Source: Atlantibacter hermannii (lineage in GTDB: Bacteria; Pseudomonadota; Gammaproteobacteria; Enterobacterales; Enterobacteriaceae). Taken from it: a DNA stretch of 64,000 bases. Each line of letters starts with the position of its first letter. The first letter of the stretch is position 1. A program made the position numbers and the translations under genes. The notes under the pieces are model-generated. The model saw only the letters and a program-made list of their open reading frames with translations, searched no databases and was not told the DNA's origin. The stretch lies in assembly GCA_900635495.1 (NCBI GenBank), contig LR134136.1:3410001-3474000 (forward strand), read 5' to 3'. Shown piece by piece: positions 1 through 8,683 of this stretch.

Positions 1-73
1 AAGACGCAGCGGGCAGCGCAGAGTAGCGCCCTCTCCCGCCAGGCAATTCGCAGGAGAGGCCCGCCGGTGAGCG
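1..73. other. sequence downstream of glnB
   Basis: Short stretch between the left window edge and the glnB stop codon. It holds an imperfect inverted repeat (CTCTCC near 31-36 and GGAGAG near 53-58) that could form a hairpin in the glnB transcript, but no T-tract follows, so I do not call it a terminator with confidence. No gene is visible. Confidence 0.4.
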
Positions 74-412
74 TTAGATGGCGGCGTCGTCTTCTTCGCC
101 GGTACGGATACGCACCACGCGCGCCACGTCAAACACGAAGATTTTACCGTCGCCGATTTTGCCCGTCTGGGCGGTGCGAATAATGGTATCCACACAGGTA
201 TCCACGATATCGTCAGTCACGACGATTTCAATTTTCACCTTCGGCAGGAAATCCACCATGTATTCCGCGCCGCGGTAGAGTTCAGTGTGCCCTTTCTGGC
301 GGCCAAAACCTTTTACTTCGGTTACGGTCATGCCGGTAATGCCAACTTCCGCCAGCGCTTCGCGCACATCATCCAGTTTGAAAGGTTTAATAATCGCATC
401 AATCTTTTTCAT
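74..412 (-). CDS. glnB: nitrogen regulatory protein P-II 1
   Basis: PII signal-transduction protein, 112 residues, the normal family length. It senses 2-oxoglutarate and ATP/ADP, and when unmodified acts on the kinase NtrB and the adenylyltransferase GlnE to turn down glutamine synthetase expression and activity. The T-loop is intact, with the uridylylation tyrosine (Tyr51) in the ELYRGAEY motif. The C-terminal part has the conserved GDGKIFV segment. It is the last gene of the glrK-qseG-glrR-glnB cluster and lies 94 bases after glrR, so it may also have its own promoter in that gap. Identification is near certain from whole-length similarity to the E. coli protein as I recall it. Confidence 0.97.
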   Translation of the reverse strand: MKKIDAIIKPFKLDDVREALAEVGITGMTVTEVKGFGRQKGHTELYRGAEYMVDFLPKVKIEIVVTDDIVDTCVDTIIRTAQTGKIGDGKIFVFDVARVVRIRTGEEDDAAI

Positions 413-506
413 GGTGAACCCTTAACTCATCTCGCCAGTGGCACAGTTATCTACGCGTAATCGGTTGCTCACCGTATCATAATTACGCGGCGGTTTGGCA
501 GCAAAA

Positions 507-1844
507 CTACTCTTTAAAATCGTTTGCATCGAGCTCATGACGGGCCAGTAATTTGTAGAACTCGGTGCGGTTGCGTCCGGCCATGCGCGCGGCATGGGTA
601 ACATTGCCTTTGGTTATCTGCAAAATTTTCCGCAGATAGTTGAGTTCAAACTGGTTACGCGCTTCGACAAAGGTCGGCAGCACCGAGTTTTCACCCTCCA
701 GCGCCTGACCGACCAGCGCCTCGCTGATGACCGGCGCGGAGGTCAGCGCCACGCACTGTTCAATCACATTCACCAGTTGGCGCACATTACCCGGCCAGCT
801 TGCCGCCATCAGGTATTTCATGGCTTCGGTAGAAAAACGCCGCACGAACGGTTTGTGCCGTTCCGCCGCCTGACGCAGCAGATGATTTGCCAGCAGCGGA
901 ATATCTTCCGCCCGCTCGTTCAGGGCCGGAATTTTCAGGCTCACCACGTTCAGACGATAAAACAGATCTTCACGGAATTCGCCACGCGCCATCGCTTTGG
1001 GCAAATCCCGGTGGGTTGCGGAAATAATCCGCACATCAATGTCGATATCGCGGTTGCTGCCGAGCGGGCGCACCTTGCGCTCCTGCAATATGCGCAACAG
1101 TTTCACCTGCAACGGGATCGGCATATCGCCGATTTCATCGAGGAACAACGTGCCGCCTTCCGCCGCCTGAAACAACCCTTCCCGGCTGCTTACCGCGCCG
1201 GTAAACGCGCCGCGCGCGTGGCCGAACAGTTCCGACTCCAGCAACTGTTCCGGCAGGGCTCCGCAGTTAATGGCGATGAACGCTTTTTTCGCCCGCGGGC
1301 TGGCATTATGGATCGCCTGCGCCAACACCTCTTTCCCGGTGCCGCTCTGCCCCTGGATCAACACGCTCACATCCGATTGCGCCACCATCCGCGCCTGCTC
1401 CAGCAGACGCAGCATTATCGGGCTGCGGGTGACAATGGTGTTTTGCCATTCATCATCACCGCTGACGCCTTTATGAGAGAGCGCATCGTCAATAGCCTGA
1501 TAAAGCGCGTCTTTATCTACCGGTTTGGTCAGGAAGCTAAAGACGCCCTGTTGAGTGGCGGCCACCGCATCAGGAATCGATCCATGGGCGGTGAGAATAA
1601 TAACCGGCAGGCCGGGCTGCACTTTCTGGATTTCGCTGAACAGCTGCATACCGTCCATCTCATCCATGCGCAAATCGCTGATAACTAAATCGATCTGCTC
1701 ACGTCCCAGCACCCGCAGCCCTTCCAGGCCACTTGCCGCCGTCTCGACGCTGTAGCCTTCGCTGGTAAGACGTAATCCCAATAGCTTAAGCAAGCCGGGA
1801 TCGTCGTCCACCAGCAGTAAGCGCGCCGGTTTATGCTGCGTCAT
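507..1844 (-). CDS. glrR: sigma-54-dependent response regulator GlrR (QseF)
   Basis: Response regulator of the GlrK/GlrR system, 445 residues. Domains in order: receiver domain (about 1-125, phospho-acceptor Asp57 in ISDLRM), AAA+ sigma-54 interaction domain (about 135-370) with Walker A GQSGTGKE, the sigma-54 contact loop GAFTGA and Walker B LFLDEIGD, and a C-terminal Fis-type helix-turn-helix (NVTHAARMAGRNRTEFYKLL). In E. coli and Salmonella it activates glmY from sigma-54 promoters. Its start codon overlaps the qseG stop by 4 bases (ATGA), indicating translational coupling. A sigma-54 promoter and TGTC-N10-GACA boxes, its expected targets, lie upstream of this operon at 4297-4515. Confidence 0.97.
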   Translation of the reverse strand: MTQHKPARLLLVDDDPGLLKLLGLRLTSEGYSVETAASGLEGLRVLGREQIDLVISDLRMDEMDGMQLFSEIQKVQPGLPVIILTAHGSIPDAVAATQQGVFSFLTKPVDKDALYQAIDDALSHKGVSGDDEWQNTIVTRSPIMLRLLEQARMVAQSDVSVLIQGQSGTGKEVLAQAIHNASPRAKKAFIAINCGALPEQLLESELFGHARGAFTGAVSSREGLFQAAEGGTLFLDEIGDMPIPLQVKLLRILQERKVRPLGSNRDIDIDVRIISATHRDLPKAMARGEFREDLFYRLNVVSLKIPALNERAEDIPLLANHLLRQAAERHKPFVRRFSTEAMKYLMAASWPGNVRQLVNVIEQCVALTSAPVISEALVGQALEGENSVLPTFVEARNQFELNYLRKILQITKGNVTHAARMAGRNRTEFYKLLARHELDANDFKE

Positions 1845-2590
1845 GGTTTCGCCTCCTGCGTTTCTTCGGGGATATCCTTGTCATCAGGCGAGGCCGCCGG
1901 ATGCGTTGCGTCGGGCAGTTCGCCGCCGGATGTTTTCCGTGACGAGAGGCGACGCTCAATGTCGGTTAAATTTTCCAGTTTTTGCGTGACGAGCGCCAAC
2001 TGGCTACGCAGCCGAAGCTCCTGCTCGCGTAGCGTATCCAGTTCGCCATCGCTGGTTTGCTGAAGCTTGGCGTAACGGCTGCGCTCTTCAGACAACTGTA
2101 ACTGTGCGGCCTGGTTGTCCCGCCACACCTGGAATAACGGGCGAATCTGGCCCGGGATCTCCCCCGCCAGCTCATCCAGGCGGCTTACGTAGCGCCGCCG
2201 CTCAACCGGGGAGATTTTCGCGTTAGCCAACAGAATGCCGCGCTTAAAGTTGGCCTGCCAGGTATCGTCCTGCAACACGCCCGCCTGAGCCCGCGCTTCC
2301 GCTGGCGCAAGGCGTTCCGCGCAGTCCATGCCGCGCAGCCAGTAAAGCGGGTTGGTGTCGCTTTCCCGGCCTGTCAGTTCCCAAATATCCTGGCAATCGG
2401 TTGACAGAAAATCCGCCAGTTGATGTTCCGGATATTTATGCTGGTGTTTGTCGATTTTGCTGTGAATGGCGTCCTGGACGCAGCCGGTAAGCAAAAATGC
2501 CGCCAGCGCGCCGCCTGCGAGAGGCCGATAAGAAATGGGGTTAATCAGCGACGCTGCGCGCCGCCAAAGCCTGCTAAAAGATAGTTTCAT
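1841..2590 (-). CDS. qseG: outer-membrane lipoprotein QseG (YfhG)
   Basis: Accessory protein of the GlrK/GlrR (QseE/QseF) system, 249 residues, about a dozen longer than the K-12 protein. The N-terminus has a basic stretch, a hydrophobic segment and a lipobox-like LLTGC (Cys about residue 37), so it is probably a lipoprotein; the long N-region before the lipobox is unusual and a later start is possible. The middle and C-terminal parts contain a coiled-coil-rich region (about 150-220) and a proline/aspartate-rich tail. QseG is known to interact with the sensor kinase. It overlaps both neighbours by 4 bases (ATGA junctions), so the three genes are tightly coupled. Confidence 0.9.
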   Translation of the reverse strand: MKLSFSRLWRRAASLINPISYRPLAGGALAAFLLTGCVQDAIHSKIDKHQHKYPEHQLADFLSTDCQDIWELTGRESDTNPLYWLRGMDCAERLAPAEARAQAGVLQDDTWQANFKRGILLANAKISPVERRRYVSRLDELAGEIPGQIRPLFQVWRDNQAAQLQLSEERSRYAKLQQTSDGELDTLREQELRLRSQLALVTQKLENLTDIERRLSSRKTSGGELPDATHPAASPDDKDIPEETQEAKP

Positions 2591-4023
2591 GATGACGATT
2601 TTTCCGGGTCACAGACAGGCAACTCGATGCGGAAACAGACATCGGCGGTGTTATCGTCCACCAGATGGAGTTCACCATGCATCCGTCGAATACAATCCTG
2701 GGCGATGCTCAGCCCCAGGCCACTGCCTTTAACCGCCCCTTTTCGTTGATGACTTCCCTGAAAGAATGGCTCAAATATCATGTCGCGTTCCGCAAGAGGG
2801 ATAGGGATGCCGCTGTTCGCCACATCAATCCGCACGCGGTTACCCACCTGGCGACTGCGGATATAAATGTTACCGGATTCAGATCCATAGTGCACCGCAT
2901 TGGAATAGAGATTATCGATAACGCTCATCAATAACATGGGTTCAGCCTGGCAGGCCGCCGCTTCCAGCGCCAACTCGGTATGCATCATTTTTGCCCGGGC
3001 CGGTAAACTGTGGGCGGACATCACCATCTGAATCAACGGCTCAAGGGCGACGTTTTCCAGTTCGATGACGCCGTCCGCCAGTTTGCGATTGTAATCGAGC
3101 AACTGCTCAATCAGCTTCTGTAAATTGCGACTGCTGTTATCCAGGATCTGCACCACTTCCTGCTGTTCCGTCGTCAGAGGGCCAACAACCTGATCGGCCA
3201 GCAGATCGGTGCCTTCGCGCAGGCTGGCAAGCGGGGTTTTCAGTTCATGAGAGATATGGCGTAAAAACTGGTGGCGCTGGGACTCCAGCCACGAGAGACG
3301 TTCGCTGAGCCAAACCACCCGCTGCCCCACCGATCGCAGCTCGCGCGGCCCTTTAAACATCGCGGCGTCGCCCAGTGATTCGCCCTCCCCCAGCCGGTTA
3401 ATCATCCGCTCAATGCCTTTTACCGGGCCGATAATCATTCGGGTAAACAGCATCACCAGGCCCAGGCTCACCAGGAACAGGATCAACGCCTGCCAGCCAA
3501 AAAATTGCCCACGCGAAGCGATGTCCTGTTGCAACTGCTGTCCACGGCTAAACACCACGCTGCGGGTCGACTGCACCATTTCAGTATTGGCTTTGGCGAA
3601 CGCTTCCAGATTGTCATCGGCGGCGTCGGCAGGCCCACTGTTATGGCACTGCAACTGCGCCAGCGCATCCAGATTGTCCTTCAGACGCTGATAAAGCGCT
3701 TTATCCGGCAGTACGCTTGCATGGGATTCAAGCATCTGGGCATAACGCTGGCGCTGGTTCTGATACACCTTTTCAAGGGTCGCGTCGTCCAGCACACAAT
3801 ATTGCCGGTAACTGCGTTCCATCTCTAAGGCGGCGTTGGTCATGACTTCGCTGCGCCGGGCGTCAATCAGCGTGGTGCGATTGGTGCGTGCCGCCTGTTC
3901 ACTGAGATCGTTAAGGCTTTGCCACGCCTGCCAGGCGAGCACCAGCAACGGCAGCAGAATCAGTAAAAAAGCCATGACGACTAACTGACGCAGCGAACGG
4001 GGAAAGAGTGACCAGCGTTTCAC
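2587..4023 (-). CDS. glrK: sensor histidine kinase GlrK (QseE)
   Basis: Inner-membrane sensor kinase of 478 residues. I choose a GTG start at 4023 (protein begins VKRWSLFPRSLRQ) because it matches the known N-terminus and length (475 in E. coli). The frame stays open upstream to 4284, but that part is the GlmY RNA gene. Domains: TM1 about residues 15-35, periplasmic sensor region, TM2 about 175-195, HAMP, dimerisation/phospho-acceptor motif with the His in FLRHISHELKTPLAS, and an HATPase_c domain with N box, GSGLGLSIAQD and related motifs. It phosphorylates GlrR. First protein-coding gene of glrK-qseG-glrR-glnB. Confidence 0.95.
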   Translation of the reverse strand: MKRWSLFPRSLRQLVVMAFLLILLPLLVLAWQAWQSLNDLSEQAARTNRTTLIDARRSEVMTNAALEMERSYRQYCVLDDATLEKVYQNQRQRYAQMLESHASVLPDKALYQRLKDNLDALAQLQCHNSGPADAADDNLEAFAKANTEMVQSTRSVVFSRGQQLQQDIASRGQFFGWQALILFLVSLGLVMLFTRMIIGPVKGIERMINRLGEGESLGDAAMFKGPRELRSVGQRVVWLSERLSWLESQRHQFLRHISHELKTPLASLREGTDLLADQVVGPLTTEQQEVVQILDNSSRNLQKLIEQLLDYNRKLADGVIELENVALEPLIQMVMSAHSLPARAKMMHTELALEAAACQAEPMLLMSVIDNLYSNAVHYGSESGNIYIRSRQVGNRVRIDVANSGIPIPLAERDMIFEPFFQGSHQRKGAVKGSGLGLSIAQDCIRRMHGELHLVDDNTADVCFRIELPVCDPEKSSS

Positions 4024-4094
4024 AGGATTCTCAATGTAATAAGGTGATACCCGGATGCTAGCTGACGAGACGACGGCGGGAAAGCCCGAATCAC

Positions 4095-4130
4095 AGAAAC
4101 GACAAAGGCAGGGAAAAATCCCTGCCTTTG
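4095..4130 (-). terminator. GlmY intrinsic terminator
   Basis: An 11-bp perfect stem at 4103-4113/4120-4130 with a 6-nt loop, followed on the minus strand by TCGTTTCTG. The T-tract is weak, which fits partial read-through towards glrK. Confidence 0.7.
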
Positions 4131-4285
4131 CGATGGAAATAGGCGGTGCCTTACTCAACGTTTCGTCCGATGTCTGATAGAGCGAATGCTGTATCAATGG
4201 GTGGACGGCAGGCACCTGTAAGTGCGTCATTCGAGGTTTATGTAGCGCTCGCGTGGGGCTGACATAAGAAGGTGAATGAGCCACT
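4095..4285 (-). ncRNA. glmY: small regulatory RNA GlmY
   Basis: GlmY is a decoy sRNA that binds RapZ and so protects GlmZ, which activates glmS translation for glucosamine-6-phosphate synthesis. The 5' end (AGTGGCTCATTCACC at 4285 downward) and the following ACATAAACCTCGAATGACG segment match the E. coli RNA as I remember it. The 3' end is set by a strong hairpin at 4103-4130 (stem CAAAGGCAGGG / CCCTGCCTTTG). A sigma-54 promoter is placed exactly 12/24 bases upstream. Length about 190 nt, close to the 184-nt primary transcript of E. coli. It sits directly upstream of glrK in the same direction, so read-through into glrK is possible. Confidence 0.92.
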
Positions 4286-4296
4286 GCGTTATATTA

Positions 4297-4312
4297 TGCA
4301 TTAAGCGTGCCA
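4297..4312 (-). promoter_or_regulatory. sigma-54 promoter of glmY
   Basis: On the minus strand the sequence reads TGGCACGCTTAATGCA, matching the sigma-54 consensus (TGGCAC-N5-TTGCA) with GG and GC correctly spaced. The GC element lies 12 bases before the first base of GlmY at 4285. Confidence 0.9.
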
Positions 4313-4401
4313 AAAAGCGAGGTAAATATAAAAGCAACTGATAAATAAAAGGTTATTTACTGAAAGCGCTAAAGGATGCACTGCACAGTTCCCAACCATA
4401 T

Positions 4402-4419
4402 TGTCGCCAAACAGAAACA
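4402..4419 (-). promoter_or_regulatory. degenerate GlrR binding site
   Basis: TGTC-N10-AACA, one mismatch from the GlrR consensus TGTC-N10-GACA, about 100 bases upstream of the glmY promoter. Position and partial match suggest a second GlrR site. Confidence 0.5.
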
Positions 4420-4451
4420 CCCCGCAGCGTTAAATATTTTCCCTATAGAAA

Positions 4452-4486
4452 TCAAAAAAATAAGCGTCTCCATTTGGAGACGCTTA
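4452..4486 (-). terminator. purL intrinsic terminator
   Basis: An 11-bp perfect stem (4461-4471/4476-4486) with a 4-nt loop, followed on the minus strand by seven T residues. It lies about 40 bases after the purL stop codon and insulates purL from the glmY control region. Confidence 0.92.
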
Positions 4487-4497
4487 CATTGACTCTC

Positions 4498-4515
4498 TGT
4501 CGCAATTCTGCGACA
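4498..4515 (-). promoter_or_regulatory. GlrR binding site
   Basis: Perfect TGTC-N10-GACA dyad (TGTCGCAATTCTGCGACA) just after the purL stop codon, about 200 bases upstream of the glmY sigma-54 promoter. This is the established GlrR box pattern. Confidence 0.8.
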
Positions 4516-4528
4516 GCGTCGTTATGGC

Positions 4529-7500
4529 TTAGCCCAACTGCTGACGCGCATTGCGGAAGATGCGCATCCAGGGGCTGTCTTCACCCCAGTTTTCCGGGTG
4601 CCAGGAGTTGCTGACCGTACGGAAGACGCGCTCCGGGTGCGGCATCATCAACGTGACGCGGCCGCTTTCGCTGGTAACAGCAGTGATCCCATTTGGCGAC
4701 CCGTTCGGGTTTGCCGGATAGGTCTCGGTCACCTTGCCGAAGTTGTCCACATAGCGCAGCGCCACCAGGCCTTTGCTTTCCAGTTGCGCCAGATGCGCGT
4801 CGTCACGCACTTCCACACGGCCTTCACCGTGAGAAACCGCAATCGGCATCCGCGAGCCGGCCATTCCCTGTAACAGCAGCGACGGGCTGGCAGTGACTTC
4901 CACCAGGCTGAAGCGCGCTTCGAAACGATCCGAGTGATTGCGCACAAAGCGCGGCCACAAATCGCTGCCCGGGATCACTTCACGCAGATTGGACATCATC
5001 TGGCAACCGTTGCACACGCCCAGCGCCAGCGTTTGCGGACGATGGAAGAACGTTTCGAACTCATCGCGAACGCGGTTATTGAACAGAATGGATTTCGCCC
5101 AGCCTTCCCCGGCGCCCAACACATCGCCATAAGAGAAGCCGCCGCAGGCCACCAGGGCATGGAAATTGCCGAGGCCGATACGTCCGCCGATCAGATCGCT
5201 CATATGCACGTCAATGGCGTCAAATCCGGCGCGGTGGAATGCCGCCGCCATTTCCACATGGGAGTTGACGCCCTGCTCGCGCAGCACCGCCACTTTTGGA
5301 CGTGCGCCGGTGGCGATATAAGGCGCGGCGATATCTTCGGCGATATCAAAGCTGAGCGTTACATTGAGGCCCGGATCGGCATCGTTCGCTTTTGCGTCGT
5401 GCTCCTGGTCGGCACATTCCGGGTTATCGCGCAGGCGTTGCATCTGCCAGGTGGTTTCTGCCCACCACATACGCAGCGTGGTGCGGCTTTCGCTGAATAC
5501 CGCGTTGCCTGCGGCGGTAAGCGTGAAACGATCCCCCTCAACGGCCTGGCCAAGATAATGAACGCAGTCGGCTAAGCCGTGGTCGGCGAGGATCTGCTCC
5601 ACCACTTCACGATCCGCTGCGGCAACCTGGATCACCGCGCCCAGCTCTTCATTAAACAGCGCCGCCAGACGGTCGTCGCCGAGGGTGGCAATATCTGCCT
5701 CAATACCGCAGTGGCCGGTAAACGCCATCTCCGCCAGGGTAACCAGCAAGCCGCCGTCGGAGCGGTCGTGGTAAGCCAGCAGTTTACGTTGCGCCACCAG
5801 CGCCTGAATGGCGTCGTAAAAGCCTTTCAGTTTGGCCGCGTCACGCACGTCTGCCGGTTTGTCGCCCAATTGACGATAAACCTGCGCCAGCGCGGTAGCG
5901 CCAAGGGCGTTATGCCCCTCACCCAGATCGATAAGCAGCAGGGCGTTATCTTCGGTGGAGAGTTGCGGCGTGACGGTATGACGGACATCCTCCACGCGGG
6001 CGAAAGCGGTGATCACCAGCGACAACGGCGAGGTCATCTCACGGGTTTCACTGCCTTCCTGCCAGCGGGTTTTCATCGACATGGAGTCTTTGCCCACCGG
6101 AATAGTCAGGCCGAGTTGCGGACACAGCTCTTCGCCTACGGCTTTCACCGCGTCGTACAGACCGGCGTCTTCGCCCGGGTGGCCGGCAGCCGCCATCCAG
6201 TTAGCGGAAAGCTTGATGCGCTTGATATCGCCAATCTGGGTCGCCGCGATATTGGTGAGCGCTTCGCCCACCGCGAGACGGCCAGAGGCCGCAAAGTCGA
6301 GCAGCGCTACCGGCGCGCGTTCGCCAAGCGCCATGGCTTCGCCATAGTAGCTGTCGAGGCTGGCGGTGGTTACCGCACAGTTCGCCACCGGGATCTGCCA
6401 CGGGCCCACCATCTGATCGCGCGCGACCATCCCGGTCACGGTACGGTCGCCGATGGTAACCAGGAAGGTTTTTTCCGCGACGGTCGGCAAATGCAGCACG
6501 CGGTTCACCGCGTCGGCGATGGAGATGGCGCTACAGTCCAGGGCATCGCCTGCGGCCTGGCGGCGCTCGACGTTGCGGGTCATTTTCGGGGTTTTGCCCA
6601 GCAGGACGTCCAGCGGCATATCGATCGGTTGATTGTCGAAATGGCTGTCGTTAAGGGTCAGGTGTTGTTCCTGCGTCGCTTCGCCAATTACCGCGTACGG
6701 CGCGCGTTCACGGCGGCACAGCTCATCGAATAACGCCAGTTGCTCCGGCGCTACCGCCAGCACATAACGCTCCTGGGATTCGTTGCACCAGACTTCCAGC
6801 GGGCTCATGCCTGGCTCGTCGCTCAGGATATCGCGCAATTCGAAGCGCCCGCCGCGCCCGCCGTCGCTGACCAGCTCAGGCATGGCGTTAGACAGACCGC
6901 CCGCGCCCACGTCATGGATAAACAGGATGGGGTTGGCTTCGCCCAACTGCCAGCAGCGGTCAATCACTTCCTGGCAGCGACGCTCCATTTCCGGGTTGTC
7001 GCGCTGGACGGAAGCAAAATCCAGATCGGCGTCAGACTGGCCGGAGGCCATTGACGAGGCCGCGCCGCCGCCAAGACCGATGTTCATCGCCGGGCCGCCC
7101 AGCACAATCAGTTTAGCGCCCGGCGGAATGTCGCCTTTTTGCACGTGATCGGCGCGGATATTGCCGATACCGCCTGCCAGCATAATCGGCTTGTGGTAGC
7201 CGCGTAGTTCGACGCCATTATGGCTGTTGACCTGCTCTTCGTAGGTACGGAAGTAACCGTTCAGCGCAGGGCGACCAAATTCATTATTAAACGCTGCGCC
7301 GCCCAACGGACCTTCGGTCATGATATCCAGCGCGCTGACAATACGTTCCGGTTTACCGAAATCCTCTTCCCAGGGTTGTTCGAAGCCCGGGATCCGCAGG
7401 TTGGAAACGGAAAAGCCGACCAGGCCCGCTTTGGGTTTCGCGCCGCGCCCGGTGGCGCCCTCATCGCGAATTTCACCGCCGGAACCGGTGGCTGCACCCG

Positions 7501-8419
7501 GCCACGGGGAAATCGCCGTCGGGTGGTTGTGTGTTTCCACCTTCATCAGAATATGCGCCGCTTCCTGATGGAAGCCATATTTACCCGCATCATGATCGGC
7601 AAAGAAACGGCCGACTTCAGAACCTTCCATTACCGCCGCGTTGTCTTTATAGGCGGAAAGGACGTGATCCGGCGTCTTCTCGAAGGTGTTTTTAATCATT
7701 TTGAACAGCGACTTAGGCTGTTCCTCGCCGTCAATGATCCAGTCGGCGTTGAAAATTTTGTGGCGGCAATGTTCAGAGTTAGCCTGCGCGAACATATACA
7801 GTTCGATATCGTTGGGATTGCGGCCCAGACGGGTAAAGGCGTCATGCAGATAATCAATTTCATCTTCTGCCAGCGCCAGGCCCAGACGAATATTGGCCTG
7901 CTCCAGCGCGGCACGCCCCTGCCCCTGCAAATCGATGCTTTGAACCGGCGCGGGTTGATGGTGGGCAAACAGCTGTTCAGCCTGATCCAGCGAGGCGAAG
8001 ACGGTTTCCATCATGCGGTCATGGAGTTCTGCGGCGACCTGTTGCCACTGCGCATCGGTAAGGGTGCTGGCTTCAACATAATACGCCACGCCGCGCTCAA
8101 GGCGCTTAACGGATGCCAGGCCGCAGTTGTGAGCGATATCAGTGGCCTTGGAAGACCAGGGGGAGATGGTGCCAGGACGCGGCGTCACAACGATCAACCG
8201 GCCCGTCGGCGCATGGCTGCTCAGATGCGGGCCATATTTCAACAGGCGTTCGAGTTGCGCGTGTTCTTCGGTGGTCAGTGGAGCGGTGATGTCAGCAAAA
8301 TGAACATACTCGGCGTAAATGTCACTCACCGGCAGGTGAGCATCGTTAAAGCGGGCCAGCAGTTTGTTAATACGAAATGCCGACAAAGCGGGCGAACCAC
8401 GCAGAATTTCCATCATCAA
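4529..8419 (-). CDS. purL: phosphoribosylformylglycinamidine synthase
   Basis: Large-type FGAM synthase, 1296 residues (1295 in E. coli). It converts FGAR, glutamine and ATP to FGAM, the fourth step of de novo purine synthesis, in the cytosol. The N-terminal part holds the linker and two AIRS-like ATP-binding halves (for example DVGAGGLSNAMPELVSDGG near the middle). The C-terminal quarter is a class I glutaminase with the nucleophile Cys in LGVCNGCQMM and the His/Glu pair in PHPER near the C-terminus. The start MMMEILRGSPALSAFRINK could be any of the first three Met codons; Met2 would give the K-12 length. A PurR operator lies about 85-100 bases upstream. Monocistronic, with a strong terminator. 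Confidence 0.98.
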   Translation of the reverse strand: MMMEILRGSPALSAFRINKLLARFNDAHLPVSDIYAEYVHFADITAPLTTEEHAQLERLLKYGPHLSSHAPTGRLIVVTPRPGTISPWSSKATDIAHNCGLASVKRLERGVAYYVEASTLTDAQWQQVAAELHDRMMETVFASLDQAEQLFAHHQPAPVQSIDLQGQGRAALEQANIRLGLALAEDEIDYLHDAFTRLGRNPNDIELYMFAQANSEHCRHKIFNADWIIDGEEQPKSLFKMIKNTFEKTPDHVLSAYKDNAAVMEGSEVGRFFADHDAGKYGFHQEAAHILMKVETHNHPTAISPWPGAATGSGGEIRDEGATGRGAKPKAGLVGFSVSNLRIPGFEQPWEEDFGKPERIVSALDIMTEGPLGGAAFNNEFGRPALNGYFRTYEEQVNSHNGVELRGYHKPIMLAGGIGNIRADHVQKGDIPPGAKLIVLGGPAMNIGLGGGAASSMASGQSDADLDFASVQRDNPEMERRCQEVIDRCWQLGEANPILFIHDVGAGGLSNAMPELVSDGGRGGRFELRDILSDEPGMSPLEVWCNESQERYVLAVAPEQLALFDELCRRERAPYAVIGEATQEQHLTLNDSHFDNQPIDMPLDVLLGKTPKMTRNVERRQAAGDALDCSAISIADAVNRVLHLPTVAEKTFLVTIGDRTVTGMVARDQMVGPWQIPVANCAVTTASLDSYYGEAMALGERAPVALLDFAASGRLAVGEALTNIAATQIGDIKRIKLSANWMAAAGHPGEDAGLYDAVKAVGEELCPQLGLTIPVGKDSMSMKTRWQEGSETREMTSPLSLVITAFARVEDVRHTVTPQLSTEDNALLLIDLGEGHNALGATALAQVYRQLGDKPADVRDAAKLKGFYDAIQALVAQRKLLAYHDRSDGGLLVTLAEMAFTGHCGIEADIATLGDDRLAALFNEELGAVIQVAAADREVVEQILADHGLADCVHYLGQAVEGDRFTLTAAGNAVFSESRTTLRMWWAETTWQMQRLRDNPECADQEHDAKANDADPGLNVTLSFDIAEDIAAPYIATGARPKVAVLREQGVNSHVEMAAAFHRAGFDAIDVHMSDLIGGRIGLGNFHALVACGGFSYGDVLGAGEGWAKSILFNNRVRDEFETFFHRPQTLALGVCNGCQMMSNLREVIPGSDLWPRFVRNHSDRFEARFSLVEVTASPSLLLQGMAGSRMPIAVSHGEGRVEVRDDAHLAQLESKGLVALRYVDNFGKVTETYPANPNGSPNGITAVTSESGRVTLMMPHPERVFRTVSNSWHPENWGEDSPWMRIFRNARQQLG

Positions 8420-8503
8420 AGCTCTCTCGTCTTCGGGCGTGAGCGACGCTCACAGGATAGCCGGGGGGAAAACGGGCGTCATTATAGAGAATCCCGGCCG
8501 CCG

Positions 8504-8519
8504 ACGAAACCGTTTGCGT
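8504..8519 (-). promoter_or_regulatory. PurR operator of purL
   Basis: Minus strand reads ACGCAAACGGTTTCGT, a close match to the PurR palindrome (ACGCAAACGTTTGCGT). It lies 85 bases upstream of the purL start codon, where the hypoxanthine/guanine-dependent repressor PurR is known to control purL in E. coli. Confidence 0.88.
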
Positions 8520-8683
8520 AGAAATAAAATCGACCTTTGCCAACGCATCGCCGGAGGGGGCAACGTGCGAATAAGTTGCCTCGTGAACTTTTATTAAGCA
8601 AAATGCCGCTCATTCCACACAAAAATCCGCACATTTATGACGATATTTAGCTGAGACATTTTGCAGCACAGAGAATTAACTAT

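Noticed and set aside
594..1688. 364-codon plus-strand frame opposite glrR
   Set aside because: Antisense shadow of glrR, with no start signal.
4024..4284. N-terminal extension of GlrK to 565 residues
   Set aside because: The extension is the GlmY RNA gene, with its own promoter and terminator; the GTG at 4023 gives the family length.
5579..8521. Long plus-strand open frames opposite purL (384 and 433 codons)
   Set aside because: They are antisense to a perfectly conserved gene, lack ribosome binding sites and resemble no family. GC-rich codon bias produces such frames.
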